This document shows, piece after piece, positions 25,737-34,451 of a stretch of 64,000 bases of DNA. The notes beneath the pieces are model-generated. The model did not search any database and was not told where the DNA came from. It saw only the letters and a program-made list of their open reading frames with translations. Both the position numbers and the translations under genes were made by a program. Position 1 is the stretch's first letter; every line of letters starts with the position of its first letter. This DNA comes from Rhodanobacteraceae bacterium (GTDB lineage: Bacteria > Pseudomonadota > Gammaproteobacteria > Xanthomonadales > SZUA-5): contig JADKFD010000029.1 of assembly GCA_016717705.1 (NCBI GenBank), positions 1 to 64,000 on the forward strand, read 5' to 3'.

Positions 25737-26104
25737 GGCGAAACCTCCTGCAACGTCCCGTCAGTGACGGCGGCATCCAGTCGCGAAGCGGAAAGGGCCA
25801 GCAGGCTGGAAGCCAACGCCTGCAGACCTTCGAGTTCCTCGTCGCTGATGTTGTCCCGCTCGTTCTTCTCAAACCCGAAAACGAAGAACCAGCGGTTACC
25901 CTTGTTGGTTGCCACCAATGTGCGGGCACCACCACGTTTTCCGCGTCCTGCGAGGCCAATGCGCTTCTTCACGACACCACCGCCGAGATCCGCATCGATC
26001 AAACCAGCCGCCATTTCCGTGACCGCCTCGAGCAAGGCAGAGTCGGTCACTTCGGTCTTGCGCATCCAGCGCTGAAAATGGCGAGTTTTGAACGCTCGGA
26101 TCAT
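25733..26104 (-). CDS. RelE/HigB-like toxin (type II module)
   Basis: A 123-residue protein from MIRAFKTRHFQRW. The pattern TDSALLEAVTEMAAGLIDADLG, KKRIGLAGRGKRGGARTLVA and GNRWFFVFGFEKNERDNIS is typical of RelE-like toxins paired with HigA-type antitoxins. Such toxins act as translation-dependent mRNA interferases. The ATG at 26104 is preferred over a GTG at 26110, which sits next to the operator palindrome. Confidence 0.88.
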   Translation of the reverse strand: MIRAFKTRHFQRWMRKTEVTDSALLEAVTEMAAGLIDADLGGGVVKKRIGLAGRGKRGGARTLVATNKGNRWFFVFGFEKNERDNISDEELEGLQALASSLLALSASRLDAAVTDGTLQEVSP

Positions 26105-26112
26105 GTGCACAG

Positions 26113-26131
26113 TATGCCACTTAGTGGCATA
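26113..26131. promoter_or_regulatory. Perfect palindromic operator of the second HigBA-like module
   Basis: TATGCCACTTAGTGGCATA has 9-bp perfect arms around one base and ends nine bases before the toxin ATG. It is well placed for autoregulation by the HTH antitoxin. Confidence 0.75.
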
Positions 26132-26141
26132 GAAATGCTGG

Positions 26142-26510
26142 AGGTTCCCAGGCCACCGATCGACAGATCGTTTTCGAGGTGCGGCGAAAGCGAGTGCGCC
26201 GGGCCAGTCGTCAGCAGCGGTGGCGAATCGATCCGCCAGCGCTGGCCGGGGCCGGCGTCGGCAATCGACGGGCCGCGCGGCGCGTCGCGCGTGATCAGGT
26301 AGTTGCCCTTGCCCGGGATCACATGGCGCACGCCGCCGCGTGGATCGGGCATGTCGCCGGTGCGCCGCGGAATCACGTGCTGATGCAGATGCGGCACGGT
26401 CTGGCCCGCGGCCGCGCCGACATTGACGCCGAGGTTGAAACCGTCGATGCCGCCACGCTCGCGGATGATCGAGGAGACGGTGTCGATCGCGGAAATCAGC
26501 TCGGCGCGCT
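26142..26510 (-). pseudogene. Internal fragment of a HIT-PLD-helicase gene
   Basis: Encodes ERAELISAIDTVSSIIRERG through HLHQHVIPRRTGDMPDPRGG to SPHLENDL, matching residues of about 61-178 of the complete fusion gene at 21034-24666. It has no start, no HIT N-terminus and no PLD or helicase domain. One end abuts the HigBA-like operator and the other a fragment of another gene. Confidence 0.85.
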
Positions 26511-26521
26511 CATCCGGATTC

Positions 26522-26628
26522 GGCGGATCGGCTGCGGATTCTCGGAGAGCATCCGCAGGGTCTGGCGACAGAAATACTCGGATTTTTCGCCGAGCTTGGT
26601 CGCCCGGCGCCTGTCCGCCGTGCCCAGC
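26522..26628 (-). pseudogene. Fragment of the gene at 10136-10606
   Basis: Encodes RRRATKLGEKSEYFCRQTLR and MLSENPQPI, matching the middle of the 156-residue hypothetical protein, with no start or end. It is fused directly to the HIT fragment, which shows a recombination join. Confidence 0.85.
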
Positions 26629-27109
26629 ACACCCCCGCGGCCGTCGGCGCGATCGCGCTTGCCGCACACTGCGCGCGCCGTGGCCGCGCTACCAAAGCCG
26701 CGCGCGCCTGCGTGGGTGCGCATCCCGATATCAGCGATCGCCGATCCAATGCCACGCGTCTGCCGGCGGACACCATCGATCCTGTCGTTGGCGACTGCAA
26801 GGACGCTCCTGTGACACCGCCGCGAGTCACTTGGCCCGCTACGCGGGCAACCTGACCTACGTCAGGGTATTGATCAATTCAGAGGGTTACGGGATGTTCG
26901 GCGAGAGCGGGCTTGTCCCGGTCCGCCAGCATCATTTGTGGCTTGCGCTCCTGACATCGACGGACGCAAGCAGTACAGTGAAGACAGAGTCTCTGCCTGC
27001 AGCCGGTCTGGCTGAGCGCGGGGAGTGCGCAGCGGGTGCGTCACGCTCATGGTCGCCTACGGCCGCGCAGCCGCTGGATGTTTCTGGCAATCAACCACGA
27101 GGGCGCGAA
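26629..27109. other. Intergenic region without a supported gene
   Basis: Contains GC-rich sequence with GCGATCGC words near 26,650-26,780 and more balanced sequence from 26,830. The final bases hold a GAGGG ribosome site for the downstream lipoprotein. No coding frame is convincing. Confidence 0.45.
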
Positions 27110-27964
27110 ATGGCGGCGACAGTCTTGAATGCTCTGCTTCTGGCAGCGACCGGGCTTGCTGTCGCCAGTTGCAGTGTTGCCCCGCCGCAACCCGACGCGT
27201 CGGTTCCGCCCCCGGTAACGGCCGATCAACCCGGCTTCTGCCAGGGCTTCGGCCCGCAGACGCCCCGCGATATCGATGTTCCAGCCGGAAGCAACCCCAG
27301 CGTGTTCTCGTTTGCACCCGCGTATCAGCAGATGAACTTGTGCAACCTCCACTTTCACTAACGCCGAGCACAAAGCGCGGGATTTCTCGATTTACGCGGG
27401 CCCCGGTAACGAGGAGGGCGTGGGTGGCGGCTATCGCTGCAACCTGAGCACTTCGTTGTCCGACGCTGACCGCAGACCACCTGAAGGCGACATCTGCGGC
27501 GGCCTCAAACCCGGTGACACGCTCGAAGTGCACTGGGTCTATTCGTCTTGCGATGTCAAACCGGGACCGACACTGGATTCCTGCTCGTCGTCGGCTTGCG
27601 CCAACCCGCAGCTTCGGGTCGAAACGCAGGTGTTCACGCTGGTCAATGACGAGAACGCGCTGAACTTCAGTGATTTCGACTACGCCGGGCACGTGGTCGA
27701 TGGTTATCACCAAGCCAAATCGCTGCCGCAACGCACCGGCATGCCCGTGCGCTTCCTCGGCTCCACGACCGGAGAAAGTACAACGACCAGGTCTGCTCGC
27801 CGCTGCAGGTATCCTGGAGCGTGCGCCCGATGTGCGCCAGGCTGAACATCAATAGTGTCGGTCGCTGGTGTCGCGACAACGTCTTCGACGAACACCACGC
27901 CCATGGCGTCCGCAAACTGGTGACCGAACCGAAGTTGCTGTCGACCATCGGCACTGTTCAGTAG
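27110..27964 (+). pseudogene. Delta-class carbonic anhydrase lipoprotein with two frameshifts
   Basis: Starts MAATVLNALLLAATGLAVAS with a lipobox cysteine (VASC). The first frame ends FCQGFGPQTPRDID to MNLCNLHFH. One extra T near 27359 throws the frame; the next frame then reads NAEHKARDFSIYAGPGN and VHWVYSSCDVKPGPTL to YHQAKSLP. A second break near 27774-27777 leads to YNDQVCSPLQVSWSVRP and a stop at 27964. The order FCQGFGPQTPRDID, NLHFHxNAEHK and HWVYSSCDVKPG fits the delta carbonic anhydrase family, which hydrates CO2 in the periplasm. It may be intact in the organism if the indels are errors. Confidence 0.78.
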
Positions 27965-28009
27965 GGCCGGCAGCGCCTCGAAGCTGAACCTCATCGATGA
28001 CCTGCCCAT

Positions 28010-28303
28010 CGTGTCCGAGCTTGCCGCCGGCATGGCGACAGGCCGCCAGAAGGCGATCCACCGCGGCCAGCAGGAATTCCCCGCCGCCGAACGAGGGTTC
28101 CAGCCGGCGCATGCGGTGCAGCGCCTGGGTGGCGATGTAGCCCGACAGATCGAGGATGGCCGCGACCACATCGGGCCGCGCAAACACCGCACCGCGCTCG
28201 GTTTCGTCATTGCCGGCCAACACCGAGACCGCGGCGGTAATCGCGGGGTCGCGTGCACTGGGGCCGAGGATGTCGAACAGGTTGAGTACGAGTGTGGGCA
28301 GTC
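28010..28303 (-). pseudogene. N-terminal fragment of the Eco57I-type methyltransferase
   Basis: Encodes VLNLFDILGP, VSVLAGNDETERGAVFARPD and LEPSFGGGEFLLAAVDRLL, close to the N-terminal 90 residues of the complete gene (20867 downward). The NPPY motif is missing and the frame runs into unrelated sequence. Confidence 0.88.
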
Positions 28304-28457
28304 GGGACTTGCGGATGGAGTTTCAATCTTCGGGGCTTTGGCGCGGAGAAGCAATGCGGAGCGGTCGAGTTGGCCAGCCGAAGCTCGTCGTCCAGGCACT
28401 CCACCGAGCGCCGCCAGACCTGCGCTGGTATCTTGGCTGCTTCGGTTGGAGGCGGTC

Positions 28458-30521
28458 ATGATCCGACGCTGGGTTTCGTGCTTGTTGTTGGCTTGTGGCC
28501 TGGCCGCCCGGGCCCAGGTGCCGATTGCCGAGAGCTACGATTTCGCTTTCAGCCTCCAGTACATCGACCACCAGGGACCGAATCACTGCAGTCCGGATTG
28601 GCTGGTGATCGAGAACGGGCGCTGGTTCTGTTTGCGCAAGAATGCGGCGGACCAACTGGAGATCACGCAACTGGGTGAGTCCGTCCTGGAGAGTGTTCCC
28701 TGGATGCTGCTGCGTGGGCCGATGCCGGGCGATCGCCGCCTGCTGCTCGCCGGGATTGCCGGGGCGGCTGGCGGCAATCCGGTGTTCGCCTTCGATCCGC
28801 TGACGCTGGCGCAGGAGGCGCTTGGGAATCTGCCGGCGGAGGTACAGCCCAGCGGTGCTATTGCGGTGGACCGGGACGGCGATGGGCGCCCGGAGCTGGC
28901 GATGAAATCGGCATCGGCCCCGGCGCGCGTGCGTCTGGTGTCGCTGCCGGGCGGGGCGGGTCCGCCCTTTGTGGTGCTGGCTGAACTCGATGTCTTCCCG
29001 ATCCTCGCGGCGCAGATTGATGCGGACCCGCAGCAGGAACTGGCCTATCTGGATGGACTGTCGCTGCGCTTCCGGGATGCGTCCACGCTGCAGGAGGAAG
29101 CCTGGCGCCCGGCGGGTACCTACAGCGATGCCTATCCGGGGTTGGCCTGGGATGCGGACGCCGATGGACTCGACGAACTGGCCGTGCCGACCTGCTGTCC
29201 GGGTCCGCTCGGCCTGCTCGATCCTGCCCGGCCCGATTGGTCGGCGATGGTCGGGGTGAGCGGGCCCGAGCGGCGGCCGCTGGCGGCGCTGGCGTGGTCG
29301 TCCAGGCGCCCGCGCAGCCTGGTGACGTGGTCCTCCAACGGGCTCGGGGTGGTCGACCCGGAATCCGGCCAGGCGGTGGCGAGCCTCGGCGTGCATCGTG
29401 CGCTGGAGAATGTGGCGCCGCTGGCGCGCCTGGACCTGGACGCCGATCAGGACGAAGACCTGCTCTGGATGTCGCCGGGGAGCCTCTGGGTCCTGCGCAA
29501 TCCGGATGGCCCCTGGGAGGTGCAGTACGGGTCGCTGGCGAAGCGGATCCTGGGTCTGTGGCCGCAGGATGGCGAGAACGCGCTGGCGACGGTCGAACAG
29601 TTCTCGGGCCCGGAGCCGAGCCCCCTGCGGTTCAGGCTGCGCGATGCGTTGACCCTGAAGCTGCTGCATGAGGCCGACCTCGGCCGCGGGAGCCTCAGCC
29701 AGGAGTTCCAGTTTGGCGATCTGCACCCGGCGCCAGGCCCGGAGTTGATCCACAGCACCGGCGGCACGCTTACGCTCAAGGGCTACCATGGCAACGACCT
29801 GTGGACGCGTGCCACCTGGTTTCCCTTCGTGCACCAGTTCCGCCGGCCGGTGGCGCCGGATTCCACCTGTCGCGCCGAGGGTTGCCGCCGTTTGCTGGTG
29901 ATGGCGGACCAACAGGGCTCCGGCTCCGACCTGATCCTCCTGCTCGATGGCGCGACCGGCGAGACCTTGTTGGGCCAGGACGACTTCTCGCAATCGCGGC
30001 CCTTGGCCCTGAGCGACCTCAACGGCGACGGTCTGCCGGAACTGGTCTACGCGTCGAGTATCGCCGGAAGCCGCCTGACCGCGCGCGACGGCCTGACCGG
30101 CGAGTTGCTCTGGTCCGTCGCCATGTCCGAGCCGCCGGTGGTGGTCAAGCGCTCGACCGGCGATCCACAGCGCCTCGCCGTGCTCGGGTCATTCGGGACG
30201 CTGCGCTACCTGGATCCAGCCAGCGGGGAAACCCTGCGCCAGTTGCAGCCGGCGCCCGGGCACAGTTGCTCCAACTGCAGTCTCGACTACCTGGCGCAGG
30301 GCCCGGCGGCAGGCACCTGGGTGGTGGGCGGACTCGGGACGGCGGGACTGGTCGGCGTCCGGCGGGACTTGCGCGGTCTGGCCTGGACCTTGCCGCACCT
30401 GGACGGGAGCCTCAGTGCCCTGGCGCCCGACAAGCTGCACGTGGCCGACGCCCGCAGCGTCCGCTTGCTGGGGCTGCCGGCCGACGACGGGATCTTCGCG
30501 GCCGAGTTCGAGGCGTGGTAG
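28458..30521 (+). CDS. Secreted FG-GAP/VCBS-like repeat protein
   Basis: A 687-residue protein starting MIRRWVSCLLLACGLAARAQ, a signal peptide with a GGAGG site seven bases upstream. Repeated acidic loops such as AVDRDGDGRPELA, DADADGLDELAV, LDADQDEDLLWM and LNGDGLPELVY are FG-GAP/VCBS calcium-binding blades, so a beta-propeller is likely. It is probably exported to the periplasm or outside. No enzymatic domain is seen. Confidence 0.82.
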   Translation: MIRRWVSCLLLACGLAARAQVPIAESYDFAFSLQYIDHQGPNHCSPDWLVIENGRWFCLRKNAADQLEITQLGESVLESVPWMLLRGPMPGDRRLLLAGIAGAAGGNPVFAFDPLTLAQEALGNLPAEVQPSGAIAVDRDGDGRPELAMKSASAPARVRLVSLPGGAGPPFVVLAELDVFPILAAQIDADPQQELAYLDGLSLRFRDASTLQEEAWRPAGTYSDAYPGLAWDADADGLDELAVPTCCPGPLGLLDPARPDWSAMVGVSGPERRPLAALAWSSRRPRSLVTWSSNGLGVVDPESGQAVASLGVHRALENVAPLARLDLDADQDEDLLWMSPGSLWVLRNPDGPWEVQYGSLAKRILGLWPQDGENALATVEQFSGPEPSPLRFRLRDALTLKLLHEADLGRGSLSQEFQFGDLHPAPGPELIHSTGGTLTLKGYHGNDLWTRATWFPFVHQFRRPVAPDSTCRAEGCRRLLVMADQQGSGSDLILLLDGATGETLLGQDDFSQSRPLALSDLNGDGLPELVYASSIAGSRLTARDGLTGELLWSVAMSEPPVVVKRSTGDPQRLAVLGSFGTLRYLDPASGETLRQLQPAPGHSCSNCSLDYLAQGPAAGTWVVGGLGTAGLVGVRRDLRGLAWTLPHLDGSLSALAPDKLHVADARSVRLLGLPADDGIFAAEFEAW

Positions 30522-30719
30522 CGCGCGGCGCGCAGCCCCCGGTCTGGATGCGCGCCCGCGGCCCTCAACCCGCGTAAGGCGGATTGCTTGAGGGTGGAAC
30601 CCGCACACGCGTCATCGTGCGGATTTCACCGCTTGCCGCGGGTCGGATGGCGGAATCCGCGTAATGTTTCGGGGCAAGGTCGAAGTTTCGCGCAAGCGGG
30701 TTCTGCCCTACGCGGGTTG

Positions 30720-30825
30720 TCGTATTCCGATAGATCGAGCATGCCCGCGACCATATCCAGCCGCGTGAACACCGCCCGCGCTCGGTCTCGTCGTTGCCCG
30801 CCAGCACCGAGACGGCGGCAGCAGT
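30720..30825 (-). pseudogene. Second fragment of the methyltransferase N-terminus
   Basis: A short piece encoding VLAGNDETER in one frame, followed by degraded sequence related to the methyltransferase N-terminus. It is joined directly to the truncated HIT gene at 30826, so an internal deletion removed the helicase body. Confidence 0.7.
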
Positions 30826-31328
30826 GGGTGCGTGCGCCCGGTCGTCAGCAGCGGTGGCGCGTCGATCCGCCAGTGCTGGCCCGGGCCGGCGTCGGCAATC
30901 GACGGGCCGCCCGAGGTGTCGCGCGTGATCAGGTAGTTGCCCTTGCCTGGAATCACATGGCGCACGCCGCCGCGCGGATCGGGCATGTCGCCGGTGCGCC
31001 GCGGAATCACGTGCTGATGCAGATGCGGCACGGTCTGGCCCGCTGCCGCGCCGACATTCACGCCGAAGTTGAACCCATCGATACCACCGCGCTCGCGGAT
31101 GATCGAGCAGACGGCGTCGAGGGCGGAGAACAGCTCGGCGCGCTCGGTATTGGAGGCGTCGAACCAGGTCGGCACATGCCGATAAGGCACGATCAGTGCG
31201 TGGCCGTCGGTGACCGGGAAGCCATCCCAGAGCGCAAAGACGTGGCGCAGGCGCAGGAAGACACGCTGCGGGTCCGAGTTGCAGAAGGGACACCAGCGCG
31301 GGTCGTCGTTGGTGGCGCTTGGGGGCAT
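30826..31328 (-). pseudogene. Truncated HIT-domain copy of the helicase fusion gene
   Basis: From MPPSATNDDPRWCPFCNSDP it covers the whole HIT domain, including HLHQHVIPR, and ends in LLTTGRTHPLLP, where similarity to the full gene stops just before the PLD domain. It then enters methyltransferase sequence out of frame. The HIT domain is complete, so a free-standing nucleotide hydrolase is conceivable, but it is more likely a remnant. Confidence 0.8.
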
Positions 31329-31374
31329 CGGCAACACCCGGGAGTGGTCCAGAGATATTCGCAGATCGGACGCG

Positions 31375-31472
31375 GCTCGGGCGCGGCCGACGCAGAGCGC
31401 CGGTGAACCCCGTGCCAGGCCTTCGCGGAGCATGAACATTGACGTGCGGGGCACACCGGCCTACCGGGCTAG
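31375..31472. repeat. Partial copy of the 252-bp repeat upstream of the truncated HIT gene
   Basis: Begins GCTCGGGCGCGGCC and matches the start of the 24713 unit through CACCGGCCTACCGGGCTA. The shared repeat plus HIT start shows that upstream DNA was duplicated together with the gene. Confidence 0.9.
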
Positions 31473-31634
31473 CCGATGGTGGGGCTTGAGGCTGGGCGAG
31501 TTTGTCGGGAGGTCATTGCCGGTTGTCCGGGCCTACCGTCTGGCGCAAGATCGAACGGAGGATGATCATCGGCGGGACTTGCGCTTCATCGGAGAAGTGC
31601 GGCCGCCCCTGACCGCAGTGCTGGAGGACGAAGA

Positions 31635-31862
31635 ATGGACGTTGCGCGAATCACTCATGACCCCGCAGTAATGGGAGGAAAGCCGTGCATTCGCGGACTT
31701 CGCGTAACGGTGGGAACGGTACTTGGGCTGCTGGCCAGCGGCCATTCGCGCGAGCGCATCCTGGCGGCCTACCCGTATCTGGAAGCGCCTGACATCGACG
31801 CCGTGCTCGCGTACGCAGCCTGGCGTATGGAGGAACGCGAAGAGGCCTTGGTGGGATCTTGA
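31635..31862 (+). CDS. DUF433 antitoxin
   Basis: A 75-residue DUF433 protein starting MDVARITHDPAVMGGKPCIR, with the family GLRVTVGTVLGLLASG wing. A GGAGG lies eight bases upstream. DUF433 proteins are predicted DNA-binding antitoxins of PIN-like DUF5615 toxins, the gene found immediately downstream with a 4-bp overlap. Confidence 0.92.
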   Translation: MDVARITHDPAVMGGKPCIRGLRVTVGTVLGLLASGHSRERILAAYPYLEAPDIDAVLAYAAWRMEEREEALVGS

Positions 31863-32227
31863 GCATCAAGGTCGTCATCGATATGAATCTCTCGCCAGAA
31901 TGGGCTGGGCTGTTGAGCGAGCTGGGCTGGCCCGCAGTCCATTGGTCAAGCGTCGGCAACGCAAACGCGCCGGACACGGCCATCATGGAATGGGCAGCAA
32001 CAAACGCGCACGTCGTTTTCACGCACGACCTCGACTTTGGCGCATCCCTCGCGTTGACGCGGGCGACATTCCCGAGCGTGTTGCAGATTCGTGGGCGTCG
32101 TGTGCTCCCGGAGGATGTCGGCGGCCTGGTTGCCGGGGTCCTTGAAAAGTATTCCCATGAGCTCCGGACCGGCGCCCTGGTGGCTGTCGACGAGACCAAG
32201 AGTCGCGTGCGAATCCTGCCGTTCTGA
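31859..32227 (+). CDS. DUF5615 PIN-like ribonuclease toxin
   Basis: A 122-residue protein starting at a TTG (31859) that overlaps the antitoxin stop. Acidic motifs VVIDMNLSPEW and VVFTHDLDFGASLA are the PIN-like/Mut7-C catalytic residues. Predicted ribonuclease toxin of the DUF433 pair. Both genes are intact. Confidence 0.9.
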   Translation: MSIKVVIDMNLSPEWAGLLSELGWPAVHWSSVGNANAPDTAIMEWAATNAHVVFTHDLDFGASLALTRATFPSVLQIRGRRVLPEDVGGLVAGVLEKYSHELRTGALVAVDETKSRVRILPF

Positions 32228-32296
32228 CGAGAGGCGACGGCCCCTGGGTAGGTCCGGTTGCCCGCGTTGCGGGCAACCTGACGATGGGCGCGAGTC

Positions 32297-32334
32297 TGTC
32301 ACGTAGGCCGAAAAGCACGGCCAACGTGACCTAC
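32297..32334. repeat. REP-like palindrome, 'gtaggtcacgttggcc' family
   Basis: TGTCACGTAGGCC and GGCCAACGTGACCTAC form a stem around AAAAGCAC. Paired copies occur at 38808-38895 and 42195-42274. Confidence 0.85.
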
Positions 32335-32467
32335 ATTCACGGCAACCTGTGTTCGGGCGCTTCCGAAGAAGCGCATAGGCGAGCTACCGGGCGGTCGCAT
32401 CGCTACGTGTTTCAGCCGGTCGGCGCGAGGACGAGCCTCGCGCTGATCGGGCATTCAGCGGACCAGA

Positions 32468-32983
32468 TCAATCGTCTTCGATGTGTACGATCTGGCCGGA
32501 CATGGCATCCACGTGCAGCTCATAGTCTTCGCCGGCGCTGTCGTCGGCTTCGGCTTTCCACACGCCCGTGGTGTTGAGCATGTCGATGTCGTGAACATTG
32601 TGAAAGCCGGCATTGATGACGATGGCTTCCACCTGCGCTTCGGTCACTGGCTTCGGAGCGGGCACGGGCGCCGCAGGCGTTACGGTCGTGGTCGTGGTCG
32701 TGGTCGTGGTGGTTTTCGTGATGCGGCCGCGTACCACTTCGGCCGCGCCCAGAACCTTGCCCTCGGCGGTCACGAACAGCGTGACTTCACGCTTGTTGGT
32801 GGCGTCGATGCTTTTGGCGCGCCAATAGTCGCCCTCGCGCACGATCGATATCGGATCGCCGTAGCCTTCCTTGACCACGATGGTGCGCACTTCGGGTTCA
32901 TTGATGACGATCGTTTCGGCGGCTACTGATCCCGCCAGGGTCAAACCCAATGAAACTGCGATTACCAACTGTTTGAGCGTCAT
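32468..32983 (-). CDS. Exported PepSY-domain protein
   Basis: A 171-residue protein with a signal peptide (MTLKQLVIAVSLGLTLAGSV, cleaved near AAE). Two PepSY-like halves (about 25-90 and 115-171, with VWKAEADDSAGEDYELHVDA) flank a low-complexity linker of about ten threonines encoded by a CGTGGT-type microsatellite. PepSY proteins are periplasmic regulators or inhibitors of peptidases. Confidence 0.8.
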   Translation of the reverse strand: MTLKQLVIAVSLGLTLAGSVAAETIVINEPEVRTIVVKEGYGDPISIVREGDYWRAKSIDATNKREVTLFVTAEGKVLGAAEVVRGRITKTTTTTTTTTTVTPAAPVPAPKPVTEAQVEAIVINAGFHNVHDIDMLNTTGVWKAEADDSAGEDYELHVDAMSGQIVHIEDD

Positions 32984-33220
32984 GCAAAATCTCCAAGAAC
33001 CTTGTTCGCCAATATCGATGCATGACTGCGCGCAAGATCAGGCGCGGCAGCAATGCCCTTGTTACGGGTGGCGGAAGTCCTTGCTGAAGATCAATCGCCA
33101 GGGGCAAGTGTCCTCGGGATTGCAGGGGTCGTCTGTGCGCTCGCGTCCAGTGAGTTTCCGGCGGCACTTCTCTCGCTGCGGTTCGCCGCGCTCAGCGGCA
33201 TCCTGCTCTCGCGGTTCGTC

Positions 33221-34328
33221 TCAGCGCGGTGCGTCGCCACCCTCCAGGCCGTCGGCAAAGACATCGTCGAAGGTCTCGATCAGCTCGCATGAGCCACTGC
33301 CGATTTCGTCGCGAATGGACTGCAGCATGCCCAGATAGACATCGAATCCACGGGTGTTGATGCCGGGCAGGCCGCGGATCATGAATACGCCGTAAAGGCC
33401 GTACTGAAAATCGACCCAGGGAAAGAAGCCGAAGGCGCCGAGGCTGTGGATCAGCGGGCGCTGGCTGGCAGGCCGGGTGTTGTCGAGCCAACTGCCAAAG
33501 CCGTAGAGCACCGGCGCGCTGGCGGTGGGCGGTGGGTCGATCACCGGCAAACTGCCGACGTTGTCGTGCCAGAAGCGGAACACGGCATCGCGCGAGAGCA
33601 GGCGCCGACCGTTGGACCAGCCTTCGTTCAGCAGCAGATGCAGCAGTCGGCCGTAGTCGCGCAGATTGCTGCGCGCGCTGCCGGCGATCATGTAGTTCTG
33701 CGTGGGCCCCAGGCCCTGCCAGTCGATGCTGCTGATGCCGAGCGGCGCGCCCAGGGCCGCCTGCCAGCCGTCTTCCCAATCCTGTGCGCTGACCACTTCG
33801 GCGACGCGACCTCCGATGTGCATCGAGATGCCGCCGTAGGCAAACTGGCCGCCGACGCTGTAGCCGATCGGAAAGTCATGACAGCAGGCGATCTCGTCCA
33901 CCGCCTGCGCCAGCGTCAGCGTGTCGTCGAGCAGCACCGGGTCGGCGGAGTCGTTGCCGTAACCGGAGGTGTGCGAGAACAACTGACGCATCGTCATGCC
34001 GGCCTTGACGCCGGTGAACTCTGGCAGGTAGGTGGACAGTGGCGCTTCGGGGTCGATCCGGCCGCGATCGATCAACTGCAGGATGCGGATCGCACTGGCC
34101 AGCTTGCTGGCTGAGGGCGATGGGAACCACGGTATTGGCGTTGTAGCTGCCGAAGTGGCGCTCGAACAGCAGCCCCTGCCGGGTGCCGATCAGGATGGCG
34201 CCGCCAGGCAGGGATTCGCTGCTGATGAAGGCCTGGTAAGCGCTACTGGTCCCATTGAAGGCACACGTCGACGCCAGACCGGGGACTGGTATCCAGCAAC
34301 AGAGTGTCAGCAACAGGCCAATGCGCAT
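33221..34328 (-). CDS. Class C beta-lactamase/serine hydrolase family protein, frameshifted
   Basis: The N-terminal frame begins MRIGLLLTLCCWIPVPGLAS (signal peptide) and runs to TVVPIA. A missing C at a GGG run (34115-34117) breaks it. The other frame reads PSASKLASAIRILQLIDRGR, giving the catalytic S-x-x-K, then FSHTSGYGN (the Y-x-N equivalent) and onward to ELIETFDDVFADGLEGGDAP. The length of about 370 residues is normal for secreted penicillin-binding-like esterases. The substrate cannot be told. The acidic C-terminal tail recalls other exported proteins here. Confidence 0.83.
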
Positions 34329-34451
34329 CGTGCAGCTGCCCCGTGTGTGGTGGTCAGCGCATCAACGTCCGAGCGGGCTTTGCGTTGACCAACCCGCGTC
34401 GGACGCCGGTCTGGTGGCGTCGAGCGGCCTTCGCATGCTGGACAGCTGCGG

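Noticed and set aside
14439..31472. Diversity-generating retroelement: an RT near many partial gene copies
   Set aside because: The RT has retron NAxxH and VTG motifs and its own msr-msd. The fragments are 10 kb away, show no adenine-specific changes and have no template/variable pairing.
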